Below, piece after piece: positions 54,926-63,991 of a DNA stretch of 64,000 nucleotides; position 1 is the first letter of the stretch; each line of letters starts with the position of its first letter. The position numbers were made by a program, and so were the translations under genes. The DNA is from Acetobacterium bakii (GTDB lineage: Bacteria > Bacillota > Clostridia > Eubacteriales > Eubacteriaceae): positions 39,216-103,215 of the forward strand of contig NZ_LGYO01000044.1 in NCBI RefSeq assembly GCF_001263355.1, in the 5' to 3' direction. The notes beneath the pieces were generated by a model. It ran no database searches, was not told the origin of the DNA, and saw nothing but the letters and a program-made list of their open reading frames with translations.

Positions 54926-55729
54926 TTAAGCCTCAGCTTCCAGCTTGTTCACTTCAGTTTCCAGTTCTTTTCTGAGCAGAATAAGCTGAATAATATCTTC
55001 CTGAGCAAAAAGCTCATCAAATATTTTCTCATAGCGCGAAGCCTTTTCGCCCTGGTTGAGTTTGTATAAATTCCCGATATTATCAATAATACTGGTTACT
55101 GAGCTTGATTTCAAACCAAAAACGCGCTGGGCATTTTGAATTTCTTCTCTGATAGACGACATTTCCCGATCCACTTCATTAACCGCATTAGCCGCATTGA
55201 TCAAACGTTTTTTAACAACTTCCGGAATGTTTTCCTTATACTTATAGTTTAAGGAATGTTCAATGATCGACCAAAAATTCATGGCCAGGGTCCGGATTTG
55301 TATTTCCACCAGAATAGATTTAAAACCGGATACACAAAAGACCGGATAACGAATAATGAGATGATAGCTTTTATAGCCACTGGCTTTTGCTTCACTCAGA
55401 TAATCCTTTACCCGAACAATTTCCATATCCCGGTGGGCGCGTTCTTTTATGAGTTCCACGACCTCATAAATATCCTCTTCAAACTGACACATAATGCGAA
55501 TGCCGGCAATATCCTGGATGGTATCTTCCAGAGCTTCAATATCGACACCATAATTATGAATCTTTTCCAAAATGCTGGAAACACTCTTTACACGTCCATA
55601 AACAGATTCAATGGGAGAATATTCCCCTAATTTTTCATATTGATCTTTTAAACTATTGAATTTAAGTACAATCTCATCAACAGCCTGGTCATAGGGGATG
55701 AGAAATTCTTGCCAATATTTTGTTCCCAA
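54926..55729 (-). CDS. Small alarmone synthetase (RelQ/YjbM-like)
   Basis: 267 residues of a single RelA/SpoT synthetase domain: SVYGRVKSVSSILEKIHNYGVDIEALEDTIQDIAGIRIMCQFEEDIYEV, SEAKASGYKSYHLIIRYPV and LVEIQIRTLAMNFWSIIEHSLNYKY. C-terminal helices follow. The GYKSYH and EIQIRT motifs are intact. It makes (p)ppGpp from GDP/GTP and ATP. It starts 15 bases after the radical SAM gene on the same strand. Confidence 0.93.
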   Translation of the reverse strand: MGTKYWQEFLIPYDQAVDEIVLKFNSLKDQYEKLGEYSPIESVYGRVKSVSSILEKIHNYGVDIEALEDTIQDIAGIRIMCQFEEDIYEVVELIKERAHRDMEIVRVKDYLSEAKASGYKSYHLIIRYPVFCVSGFKSILVEIQIRTLAMNFWSIIEHSLNYKYKENIPEVVKKRLINAANAVNEVDREMSSIREEIQNAQRVFGLKSSSVTSIIDNIGNLYKLNQGEKASRYEKIFDELFAQEDIIQLILLRKELETEVNKLEAEA

Positions 55730-55744
55730 GGCAGTTACCTCTTA

Positions 55745-56680
55745 TTATCTTTTACCAGAGAACAGTCTTCCCTGGCAGTAATTTTCATTTGTCATTTGAG
55801 CTTCAAGTTCGTCTCTTATTTTCCACCAGCTGGTATCCCAATTTGTGACGATGCTGTCCTCTTTAGGTGCCCGGCCAATCAGTCGCTGGACAACCACATC
55901 CGGTGAAAGGTTTTCCAAAAACAGAATTGCTCTGTGAATGTAAGCTTCTTTTGTAAGCAGTTCCACTTTTCCTTCTTTATACCACCGCGCTAATTCGGTA
56001 TTTTTCTCAATATAAAGACTATGGCATTTCACAAAATCGGTTCCCTGTTCGGAAATAATTTTTGCGCCATTAACCACATCTGCTTCCTGATCCCAGGGCA
56101 GGTCCAGGATTAAATGGGTACATGCCATCAGTTTAGCCTGTTTAATTCGCTTCATTGTATCCAGATAATCTTCCAGTGTGTGTCTGCGATTTATAATTTT
56201 GAGTGTATTTGAATTAGTACTCTGCAGCCCCAGTTCAATGGTTATCTCAATATTGTTCTCTTTTTTTATTTCCTGCAAAAAAAATAACTGTTCATCTGTC
56301 ACACAGTCCGGTCGGGTGGAAATGGCAATTTCAACCACATCAGGTCGAATGCATTCTTTTATCCATCGTTTGAAATCTGGAAATGCACAATAGGTATTGG
56401 TAAAACTTTGAAAATAAGGGATAAACTTTTTTACATTGTAACGTTTCCCAATGTATTTCGCATTAATTTCCATTTGTTCTGTAATCGATAACATATCAGA
56501 AAGCGTTTCATTACCGCCGCCCTTTTCGCCGCAATAAATACATCCGTCATGTCCCAGAGTCCCATCGCGATTTGGACAGGTCACTGGTATGTTAATCGGT
56601 ATTTTATATACTTTTTCGCCATAATGTTCTTTTAACCAAACAGAATAGACCCGGTAAGGTTTTGTTTGCTGACTATTCAT
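55745..56680 (-). CDS. TIGR01212-family radical SAM protein
   Basis: 311 residues. The cluster motif is CPNRDGTLGHDGCIYCGEKG, with the long spacing (C-x9-C-x2-C) characteristic of the YhcC/TIGR01212 group. It has KFIPYFQSFTNTYCAF, then PDVVEIAISTRPDCV and IELGLQSTNSNTLKIINRRHTLEDY, the Elp3-type strand. Its reaction is unknown in the family. The gene is 15 bases upstream of the alarmone synthetase. Confidence 0.92.
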   Translation of the reverse strand: MNSQQTKPYRVYSVWLKEHYGEKVYKIPINIPVTCPNRDGTLGHDGCIYCGEKGGGNETLSDMLSITEQMEINAKYIGKRYNVKKFIPYFQSFTNTYCAFPDFKRWIKECIRPDVVEIAISTRPDCVTDEQLFFLQEIKKENNIEITIELGLQSTNSNTLKIINRRHTLEDYLDTMKRIKQAKLMACTHLILDLPWDQEADVVNGAKIISEQGTDFVKCHSLYIEKNTELARWYKEGKVELLTKEAYIHRAILFLENLSPDVVVQRLIGRAPKEDSIVTNWDTSWWKIRDELEAQMTNENYCQGRLFSGKR

Positions 56681-56752
56681 TGACTTCCTTGAAAAAGATC
56701 AAATGGACGAAAACAAATGGTTCAACCCATTTGCATCGTCCAGATTCATCAT

Positions 56753-57163
56753 TTATAATAGATTTTTAACACACTGTGGTAATTCAGATTCGTCACAGCT
56801 CATACTTAACACAAATTTAATGTCGTGTTTCTTGTTAATTTCTTGTATCTTCTCAACAATCTCACAGGCATCCTCAGGTGTTTTAACATCAATAATACGT
56901 AACAGGTTGTCGATGTAAACAATTTTTACATCATAGTTTTCTGAAATAACGCCACTGATAAAACCAAATAACTGTGCCGTACCTTTTATTCCAAACTCTG
57001 TTAAATTCATAAATCTGATCTTTGTATCAACTGTTACTCCGTATTTGTCTTTGTCATTAATAAAAATGATATCTCCTTTACAGGTTTCAAGATCTGCGTT
57101 GGCCAAGTCGATCATTTTCTTTGTTTTGCCGCTTCCTTTTGAACCATATACAAATTCAATCAT
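56753..57163 (-). CDS. Small P-loop protein of unknown function
   Basis: 136 residues from ATG at 57163 (AGAGGTG site); a Met further upstream is less likely. It begins MIEFVYGSKGSGKTKKMIDLAN with Walker A GSKGSGKT, then DIIFINDKDKYGVTVDTKIRF and VKIVYIDNLLRIID, which resembles a Walker B strand. No second domain. Similar stand-alone ATPases occur in Clostridia but without a known role. It is a single gene. Confidence 0.75.
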   Translation of the reverse strand: MIEFVYGSKGSGKTKKMIDLANADLETCKGDIIFINDKDKYGVTVDTKIRFMNLTEFGIKGTAQLFGFISGVISENYDVKIVYIDNLLRIIDVKTPEDACEIVEKIQEINKKHDIKFVLSMSCDESELPQCVKNLL

Positions 57164-57442
57164 TTTAGACACCTCTTTCCGTATTGATATGATCATTATA
57201 AATGTAAAACCCTATTATTTCAATCCTTTTTAACTAAATCCTTAAAACAACTGAAAAAGATTATGCTATAATGTAATAATCAATAAATCATTTAAGAGCC
57301 TTTCATTTATTTACACTCATTTATGCAGATTCAATGGAATAAAATTTTTCTAATGTAAATCTAATATTTTCCCTGTAAAATTTAAGTGTAGATTTATTGG
57401 GGGTTCCCGCTTCTCTACAATCTTCAGAAAGGATGGTTTATC

Positions 57443-58579
57443 ATGTCACAACCAAAACGTATTCTCATCTTGTCCTGTTCCCATGGTTCTGGTCATAAAA
57501 TGGTAGCAGCATCCCTTAAGGAAGGCTTTGAAGCCATGGGCCATACAGTATCAGTACAGGATTTATTTAATGAAACCAACCCTACACTTAATCGGTTTAT
57601 TGAAAAATCATATCTTCTTTCCTATACTATTGGGAGCAGTTTTTATCAACGTATGTATTACGATCTGGAGGAAGGCGTACACGAAAAATTCATTCATAAC
57701 CTTTGGCATTTCACCGACAAAACATTGCTTGGCATGATTGAGAACTTCCAGCCGGATTGCATCGTTAATACCTATCCATACACTATTTCTTCGATTATGA
57801 AGGAAGATTATTACCCTGATATTCCGGTTTTTTCCGTTGTTACCGATTTTTGCATTCCCAAAGCATGGATGCATAAAAACACTGAGTGCTACTATGTAGC
57901 TTGTGATAATGTGGAAACAGTGCTTTTAAACAATGGTTACAGCAGTTCTCAAATTTTGAAAACCGGAATCCCGATTCGGGAAGCATTTTATCATCATGAA
58001 AACCGCCTCCACTTAATGAAAAAATATGGCCTCGATCCAAATAAAAAAACATTGATCATTTTTGCCGGCACTTATGGTGTTCTCAAAGACATCAATGAAG
58101 TCTGCACCCGGACCGACGCTTTAAAGGATCTCCAAACCGTTGTTATCTGCGGAAAAAACCGTAGTCTCCAAAGAGAACTGGACCTCGAAAATTTTCTAAA
58201 CACCAAAATCTTCGGGTATGTTTCGAACATTCATGAGTTTTATTCAATAGGCGATTTGATGGTCACTAAACCCGGGGGTATCACCTTAAGTGAAGTGATC
58301 GTAAAAAAAATACCTGTTATTTTATACAATCCCACCCCGGGACAAGAGGGTGAAAATGCCCAATGGTTTAAACAACAAGGGGCTGCTGTAGTTACAAATA
58401 CAACATCCGAGCTCATCCTAGCTATTGAGGGTTTAAAAGACAATGAGATCAAGCGTTTCTCCATGAAAAACACATTAAGAAAAATGCATTATGGTCATTC
58501 AACAACACTCATTGTCCAAGATGTTTTAAAAAGGTTAGCTGCAATAAAAGATATTTCTTATCTTAACGCAACTAATTAA
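57443..58579 (+). CDS. MGDG-synthase-like diacylglycerol glycosyltransferase
   Basis: 378 residues, GT-28 type. The N-terminal acceptor-binding domain is ILILSCSHGSGHKMVAASLKEGFEAMG, which matches the MGDG_synth signature, and VNTYPYTISSIMKEDYYPDIPVFSVVTDF. The nucleotide-sugar domain has IFAGTYGVLKDI, GYVSNIHEFYSIGDLMVTKPGGITLSE and VILYNPTPGQEGENA. It probably adds glucose to diacylglycerol in the membrane (UgtP-like). Start ATG at 57443 has AGAAAGGA. Confidence 0.92.
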   Translation: MSQPKRILILSCSHGSGHKMVAASLKEGFEAMGHTVSVQDLFNETNPTLNRFIEKSYLLSYTIGSSFYQRMYYDLEEGVHEKFIHNLWHFTDKTLLGMIENFQPDCIVNTYPYTISSIMKEDYYPDIPVFSVVTDFCIPKAWMHKNTECYYVACDNVETVLLNNGYSSSQILKTGIPIREAFYHHENRLHLMKKYGLDPNKKTLIIFAGTYGVLKDINEVCTRTDALKDLQTVVICGKNRSLQRELDLENFLNTKIFGYVSNIHEFYSIGDLMVTKPGGITLSEVIVKKIPVILYNPTPGQEGENAQWFKQQGAAVVTNTTSELILAIEGLKDNEIKRFSMKNTLRKMHYGHSTTLIVQDVLKRLAAIKDISYLNATN

Positions 58580-58699
58580 TGTTGATTTCATTAATTACCC
58601 CAGAATTATCCTAAAACTGTTATTTACTTTTAATGTCAATCGTGTTACTGTTTATATACTTAAAAGCTTTGCAAAATAAATATAGAAAAGAGGTCGAAT

Positions 58700-59545
58700 T
58701 TGAAATCTCGTATAGTAAGTGATAGTTCTTGTGATTTACCCATTAATTTTCTTGAGAAGGATGACATTGATTTTTCAATTGTTCCTTTGACAATTATTGT
58801 TGGTGATCGTGAATTTATAGATGATGAAACCCTGGATACCAAAGAATTTGTTGCTGCCATGAAGGCATGTAAAACGGCATCGCAGACAGCCTGTCCCTCT
58901 CCCGAGGATTTTTCTGCGGAGTTACGCAAAAATCAGGAAACCTATGTTATTACCATAACTTCTGGCCTCAGTGGCACCTATAACAGCGCCCGGGTTGCCC
59001 GAGAAATGGTTCTTGAAGAAAACAGCGACTTAAAAATCGGACTCTTCGATTCTTTATCAACCTCCCCTTTTATGATTTTAATGATTATGAAGCTCCGGGA
59101 CTTTATCAAAGCCGGAACCATGGACTTCGAAACCATTTGCGAAAAATTAACGGATTACCAGAAAACCCTGGAACTTCGCTTTATCCTCCAGGATTTTTCA
59201 AATCTTGTTAAAACCGGCCGCATGAATCGAGTTGCCGGAGTTGTTGCCTCCGCTCTGTCAATTTTCCCGATTTGCCGGTCAGATGAAAAGGGCCAGATTC
59301 AGGTGGTTGAAAAGGTACGGGGAATTAAAAAAGTCTTATCGAACTTTGCCAATATGGTTGAAGAAAAAGTCCTGATGCAAAAGCAGTTTCCTGTGGTCAT
59401 CACCCATTGCAATAATCCCAGTCAAGCGCAAATAGTTAAAGACTTATTGGAAAAACGTTTCGGGCTTGAAGAGATTTATATCTATCCGATGCATGGATTA
59501 ACGAGCTATTACTCCAATGATAAAGGTCTTCTGATGGCTTTTTAG
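58700..59545 (+). CDS. DegV-family fatty-acid-binding protein
   Basis: 281 residues from a TTG at 58700 with AGAGG in front. DegV signature: IVSDSSCDLPINFLEKDDIDFSIVPLTI, TASQTACPSPEDF, ITISSGLSGTYNSARVA-type (here ITITSGLSGTYNSARVA) and LVKTGRMNRVAG. FakB-like proteins present fatty acids to a FakA kinase, which is not in this window. Complete. Confidence 0.94.
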   Translation: MKSRIVSDSSCDLPINFLEKDDIDFSIVPLTIIVGDREFIDDETLDTKEFVAAMKACKTASQTACPSPEDFSAELRKNQETYVITITSGLSGTYNSARVAREMVLEENSDLKIGLFDSLSTSPFMILMIMKLRDFIKAGTMDFETICEKLTDYQKTLELRFILQDFSNLVKTGRMNRVAGVVASALSIFPICRSDEKGQIQVVEKVRGIKKVLSNFANMVEEKVLMQKQFPVVITHCNNPSQAQIVKDLLEKRFGLEEIYIYPMHGLTSYYSNDKGLLMAF

Positions 59546-59565
59546 TTTAATTATCGATGGCAATT

Positions 59566-59606
59566 AAAAAGACTTAAATCCAGATACTGGATTTAAGTCT
59601 TTTTTT
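59566..59606. terminator. Bidirectional terminator between degV and rnhA
   Basis: 18-bp stem AAAAAGACTTAAATCCAG / CTGGATTTAAGTCTTTTT with an ATA loop (arms 59566-59583 and about 59587-59604). Confidence 0.93.
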
Positions 59607-59611
59607 TATTT

Positions 59612-60082
59612 TTAATTTATTTTGTATGCATCCATGGCCTGGTTCACCAGCAAATCCGCTTTGTTGTTATAGGGATTCTCGGCATGGCCTTTGACCTTAT
59701 GAAATGTCACCGTATGGCTGTTGACCAGTCCATCCAGTTCCATCCACAGTTCTTTGTTTTTCAGCGCCCCGGCTTTCCCTCGAGTCCAGTTTTTGGCTTT
59801 CCAGCCGCCGATCCAGTTCTGTAGATAGGCATTGACCACATAGGCTGAATCACTGTAAACATGAACCTCACAGGGCTCCTTGAGCATTTTAAGACCTTCG
59901 ATCACCGCCAATAACTCCATTTGGTTATTGGTGGTGTTTTCATAGGCTCTTTTGTATTCCTTCTCAATGTTTTTTTCAGGGTAAATCAATACGCCCCCAA
60001 TGGCACCGAGATTTTCGGTTTCTTTGCCGTTACCGCGACAACCCCCATCGGTATAAAGGTGAATCTTTTTCATTTCAGCCAT
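59612..60082 (-). CDS. rnhA: Ribonuclease HI
   Basis: 156 residues with the four catalytic carboxylates in context: HLYTDGGCRGNG, NNQMELLAVIEGL, VHVYSDSAYVVNA and the C-terminal KGHAENPYNNKADLL. It cuts RNA in RNA-DNA hybrids. The ATG follows the leuS stop with no gap (stop then ATG), so it is co-transcribed with leuS. Confidence 0.96.
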   Translation of the reverse strand: MAEMKKIHLYTDGGCRGNGKETENLGAIGGVLIYPEKNIEKEYKRAYENTTNNQMELLAVIEGLKMLKEPCEVHVYSDSAYVVNAYLQNWIGGWKAKNWTRGKAGALKNKELWMELDGLVNSHTVTFHKVKGHAENPYNNKADLLVNQAMDAYKIN

Positions 60083-62494
60083 TTACTTCACAACAATATT
60101 AAAAATCTTCCCGGGAATATAAACTTCTTTTACAATGGTTTTTCCCTTGGTGTGGGCAAGGATATTTTCCTGCTCAAAGGCAATGGTTTTTGCCTGTTCC
60201 TTATCAGCATCCCTAGGTATTGTAATGGTTCCCCGAACTTTTCCATTGATCTGCACGGCCATTTCCACCACATCATCAATGGTTTTCGCAGCATCGTATT
60301 TTGGCCAGTCAGCATCATCCAGGGTTTTTTCAAATCCCTGGTTTTCCCAGATCTCCGAGGTAATATGCGGACATACCGGATAAAGCAATTCGATAAAGGT
60401 TTTTAACACGTCACTGGTGATTCGGCCTTCTTTGTAAATATCATTAAGCAGCGTCATCAAGGCGGCAATGGCAGTGTTGTATTTCATTTCCTCAAAATCA
60501 TCACCGACTTTTTTAATGGTTTTATGCACTACTGATTCTAAAGCCTTGCCATAGCCCTTGCCGTCAGCAATCATATCCTGAAGTTTCCAGACACGATCGA
60601 GGAAACGGCGACAGCCCTTGGCCCCATTATCAGACCACGGAGCGGCTTTTTCGTAATCGCCGATAAACATGATATAGGCTCTTAGTGTATCCGCACCAAA
60701 GGCGTCAATAATAACATTGGGATTAACAACATTGCCCTTAGACTTGGACATCTTTTCCCCGTCATTGCCGAGAATCAAGCCCTGGGCGGTTCTTTTTGCG
60801 TAAGGTTCTCTTACCGGCACACATCCAATATCAAAGAGGAATTGATGCCAGAATCGTGAATAAAGCAGATGTCGGGTGACATGTTCCATGCCGCCGTTGT
60901 ACCAATCCACCGGCATCCAATATTTGAGTTTTTCTTCAGAAGCAAAGGCTTCATTGTTCTTATTGTCAAAGTAGCGCAGAAAGTACCAACTGGAACCGGC
61001 CCATTGGGGCATGGTATCGGTTTCCCGTTCCGCATATCCGCCACAAACCGGGCAGGTAGTTTGATACCACTCGGGAATGTTTGATAAGGGCGATTTTCCG
61101 GTGTCGGTGGGTTCGTAACTTTCTACCCGCGGCAGTTCCAGGGGGAGCTCCTCTTCGGGTACCGGAACCATTCCGCATTTTTCACAGTGAATAATTGGAA
61201 TGGGTTCCCCCCAGTAACGTTGACGGTTAAAAGCCCAGTCCTTCATTTTATAATTAATGGTTCTTTTGCCGAGGTTTTCTTTTTCCAGATAGGTAATGGT
61301 GGTGGCGATGGCATCCTTGACTTCCAGCCCATTCAAAAATCCAGAATTAACCAATATCCCTGTATTGGTATCGGTATAAGCACTGACCGTAATGTCGCCG
61401 CCTTCAATGACCTCAATAATCGGTAATCCAAATTTAACAGCAAAATCCCAGTCCCGGTTATCGTGCCCCGGTACCGCCATAATGGCTCCGGTTCCGTAGC
61501 CCATCATGACATAGTCCGCAATAAAAATTGGAATTTCGGTGTGGGTCACAGGATTTATGGCCTGAATGCCTTCAATACGGACCCCAGTTTTATCCTTGGC
61601 CAGTTGAACCCGTTCAAACTCGGTTTTTCGCTTAGCCTGATCCTGATAATCAACAATCGCTTCCATGTTGGTAATCTCTTCTTTAAGATCTTGAATCAAG
61701 GGATGCTCCGGTGCGATAACCATAAAGGTTGCCCCAAAAAGAGTATCCGGCCGGGTTGTGAAAACGCTCAGGGCTTTATCGTAACCGGCGATGCTGAAGT
61801 CAACTTCAGCCCCGACTGATTTACCAATCCAGTTTTCCTGTTCCAAACGAATTCTGGGTAGATAGTCAACATCATCCAGTCCCGAAAGCAGCTGTTCAGC
61901 ATATTCTCTGATTTTTAAAAACCACACGTCTTTTTCCATTTGAACGACTTCGCTACCACAGCGATCACAGCGTCCATCCCGAAAATCCTCATTGGCCAAT
62001 ACAACCTTGCAGCCATTACAAAAGTTAACATAGGTCCGGTCTCTGAAAGCCAGTCCATGTTTAAACAATTGCAGAAAAATCCATTGGGTCCATTTGTAAT
62101 ATTTGGGATCCGTGGTATCTATTTCCTTGTCCCAGTCAAAGGCGTAACCGATCCGCTTTAACTGCTGGGTAAATACTTTAATATTTTCGTCGGTGACTTC
62201 CCGGGGATGACGTCCGGTTTGGATAGCGTAATTTTCGGTTGGTAATCCAAAGGCATCCCAGCCAATCGGAAAGAGGACATTGAAGCCTTCCATCCGGCGT
62301 TTTCGGGCTATCACTTCAAGTGAGGTATAAGCCCGAACATGGCCAACATGAAGTCCGACCCCTGATGGATATGGAAATTCCACCAATCCATAAAATTTTT
62401 CTTTATCTGAATTTTCTTCCATTCGAAAGGTTTCATTATCTTCCCAATGCTTTTGCCATTTTTCTTCTATTTTCTTGTGCTCATATAGTGACAT
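60083..62494 (-). CDS. leuS: Leucyl-tRNA synthetase
   Basis: 803 residues from ATG at 62494, which has ATGGAGGAA in front and the conserved N-terminus MSLYEHKKIEEKWQKHW. HIGH-type motif YPSGVGLHVGHVR, KMSKS motif DGEKMSKSKGNVVNP, a zinc ligand set (NFCNGCKVVLANEDFRDGRCDRCG and TTCPVCGGYAERE) and an editing domain. An extended start about 55 codons upstream would include the leader and is rejected. It is upstream of rnhA. Confidence 0.97.
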   Translation of the reverse strand: MSLYEHKKIEEKWQKHWEDNETFRMEENSDKEKFYGLVEFPYPSGVGLHVGHVRAYTSLEVIARKRRMEGFNVLFPIGWDAFGLPTENYAIQTGRHPREVTDENIKVFTQQLKRIGYAFDWDKEIDTTDPKYYKWTQWIFLQLFKHGLAFRDRTYVNFCNGCKVVLANEDFRDGRCDRCGSEVVQMEKDVWFLKIREYAEQLLSGLDDVDYLPRIRLEQENWIGKSVGAEVDFSIAGYDKALSVFTTRPDTLFGATFMVIAPEHPLIQDLKEEITNMEAIVDYQDQAKRKTEFERVQLAKDKTGVRIEGIQAINPVTHTEIPIFIADYVMMGYGTGAIMAVPGHDNRDWDFAVKFGLPIIEVIEGGDITVSAYTDTNTGILVNSGFLNGLEVKDAIATTITYLEKENLGKRTINYKMKDWAFNRQRYWGEPIPIIHCEKCGMVPVPEEELPLELPRVESYEPTDTGKSPLSNIPEWYQTTCPVCGGYAERETDTMPQWAGSSWYFLRYFDNKNNEAFASEEKLKYWMPVDWYNGGMEHVTRHLLYSRFWHQFLFDIGCVPVREPYAKRTAQGLILGNDGEKMSKSKGNVVNPNVIIDAFGADTLRAYIMFIGDYEKAAPWSDNGAKGCRRFLDRVWKLQDMIADGKGYGKALESVVHKTIKKVGDDFEEMKYNTAIAALMTLLNDIYKEGRITSDVLKTFIELLYPVCPHITSEIWENQGFEKTLDDADWPKYDAAKTIDDVVEMAVQINGKVRGTITIPRDADKEQAKTIAFEQENILAHTKGKTIVKEVYIPGKIFNIVVK

Positions 62495-62520
62495 ATTTCC
62501 TCCATCTATTCTCTTCTCTA

Positions 62521-62589
62521 TTATAACAACAAAAAAACTCGTCCCAATAAGGGTCGAATTTCCACTTGTCTCGTAACGTTCATACTCAT
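62521..62589 (-). promoter_or_regulatory. leuS leader with mini-ORF and hairpin
   Basis: Immediately after the -10 (TATAAT at 62591-62596; TTGACA at 62614-62619, 17-base spacer). A short frame, MSMNVTRQVEIRPLLGRVFLLL then stop, is seen, with five Leu codons in its second half. A hairpin CGACCC/GGGACG followed by seven T overlaps it. The frame has no upstream ribosome site because the start is at the -10. It may be chance or leaderless attenuation. Confidence 0.45.
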
Positions 62590-62590
62590 T

Positions 62591-62619
62591 ATTATAAAGA
62601 AGGGTGTATACACTGTCAA
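62591..62619 (-). promoter_or_regulatory. Promoter of leuS-rnhA
   Basis: On the minus strand TTGACA (62614-62619) and TATAAT (62591-62596) with 17 bases between. Confidence 0.85.
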
Positions 62620-62676
62620 TGATTTGTACCTTTTTTATGAGAATCATTCCATTATCCAATGTTTTTGATGAAATTT

Positions 62677-62706
62677 TTGATCAATTGGCTGTATTTATGG
62701 TATACT
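62677..62706 (+). promoter_or_regulatory. Promoter of the racemase-like gene
   Basis: TTGATC at 62677-62682 and TATACT at 62701-62706 with an 18-base spacer, about 32 bases before the ATG. Confidence 0.6.
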
Positions 62707-62738
62707 GTATCCCAGAAAAAACAGCAAAGGAGCATTCC

Positions 62739-63857
62739 ATGTATCCCAGATTAAAAATGAACAAACGTAAAATTACTGAAAATACCCGGGCAATCATTTC
62801 CCGTGCCAAAACCTATGGCATTGATGTTACCGCCATTACCAAATGTACCGGTGGCAATGTGGAAATTGCTCAGGCTTTTTTAGATGGCGGTGCTGCCGCC
62901 ATTGGTGATTCACGAATACAAAACCTGAAAAATCTTGCAATGCTTCCCTGTGAAAAGTGGTTGATTCGTATTCCGATGATCAGTGAGAGTAATGAAACCG
63001 TTGCTTTTGCAAACCTCTCGCTCAACAGTGAAATGAAAACTATCCGATCATTGAATTTAGCTGCGAAAGCCCAGGGGAAAACCCATGGAATTCTTCTGAT
63101 GTTGGACCTTGGCGATCTCCGGGAGGGGTATTTTATTGGAGATGGTCGGAAGAACAGCGATGAAATCAATGCCCTGATTTCTGAAAGCTTAAGGGTTTTG
63201 GATTGCGATATCCAGGAGATTTTAACCATGAAAAACATAAAACTGCGGGGGATTGGCACCAATGCAACCTGCGTCGGAGCAACCATTCCCATTCCTGACA
63301 GCTTCCCTGCTTTTTTTAAGGTTAAACAGTTGATTGAAGAAAAATATCAGCTTCCCTGTGAAATTATATCCGGCGGCAACTCCAGTGCCTGGTATCTGAT
63401 TGAAAATGCTTCCATTCCCGTAGACATCAATAATCTGCGTCTGGGCGATGTCATTCTCTTTGGTCGGGAATCCGCTTATTTTCACAGCTACGATTACCTC
63501 CATCAGGATGCCTTTATTCTGGATATTGAAATCATCGAGATTCGCAGCAAGCCCAGTTATCCCATTGGTGAAATCGGACGCAATGCCTTTGGTGATGTTC
63601 CGGTTTTTGCAGATCATGGTATCCGCCGTCGGGCCATCTGCGCGCTAGGCCGCCAGGATACCGAACCCGAACATCTATTCCCCTTATTGCCTGGCATTAA
63701 AATTGAAAGTTATAGTTCAGATCATCTGATATTAGACATAACCGATGCCCCCATAGACTATGTAATAGGCGATATCGTCAGTCTGCGGTGCGACTATATG
63801 GGGGCTCTTTACGCCGCCACCTCGGAATATGTCGAAAAAATTATTATTAACGATTAA
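62739..63857 (+). CDS. Ornithine/alanine racemase-family PLP protein
   Basis: 372 residues from ATG at 62739 (AAAGGAG site). It has the alanine-racemase N-terminal barrel of the Orr type: MYPRLKMNKRKITENTRAIISRAKTYG, the PLP-lysine region VTAITKCTGGN, LMLDLGDLREGYF, GIGTNATCVGA and IISGGNSSAWYL. There is no alanine-racemase C-terminal Tyr motif. Relatives racemise ornithine in clostridial amino-acid fermentation; the substrate here is unproven. Divergent from leuS. Confidence 0.86.
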   Translation: MYPRLKMNKRKITENTRAIISRAKTYGIDVTAITKCTGGNVEIAQAFLDGGAAAIGDSRIQNLKNLAMLPCEKWLIRIPMISESNETVAFANLSLNSEMKTIRSLNLAAKAQGKTHGILLMLDLGDLREGYFIGDGRKNSDEINALISESLRVLDCDIQEILTMKNIKLRGIGTNATCVGATIPIPDSFPAFFKVKQLIEEKYQLPCEIISGGNSSAWYLIENASIPVDINNLRLGDVILFGRESAYFHSYDYLHQDAFILDIEIIEIRSKPSYPIGEIGRNAFGDVPVFADHGIRRRAICALGRQDTEPEHLFPLLPGIKIESYSSDHLILDITDAPIDYVIGDIVSLRCDYMGALYAATSEYVEKIIIND

Positions 63858-63890
63858 ATTGATATTTATTTAATTACAGACTACCGTGAG

Positions 63891-63991
63891 CTTCGCTGCC
63901 AGTTTACACGAAACAATTTTTCACTGCACGGCGGACAGTCTGTCGACTGTTCGCCTACACGTTACAAAATCGTTTTCGTGAAGGCAGTCGC
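63891..63991. repeat. Large imperfect palindromic element
   Basis: Nested inverted repeats: CTGCC (63896-63900) with GGCAG (63983-63987), CACGAAACAATTTT (63907-63920) with AAAATCGTTTTCGTG (63966-63980), and an inner stem GGCGGACAGTC / GACTGTTCGCC (63930-63955). The whole would fold into a hairpin of about 100 bases. It lies downstream of the racemase-like gene and could be a terminator or a small palindromic repeat. Confidence 0.65.

Noticed and set aside
60083..62659. leuS start 55 codons upstream
   Set aside because: The extension would run through the promoter and leader; the conserved N-terminus MSLYEHKKIEEKW begins at 62494 with a good ribosome site.
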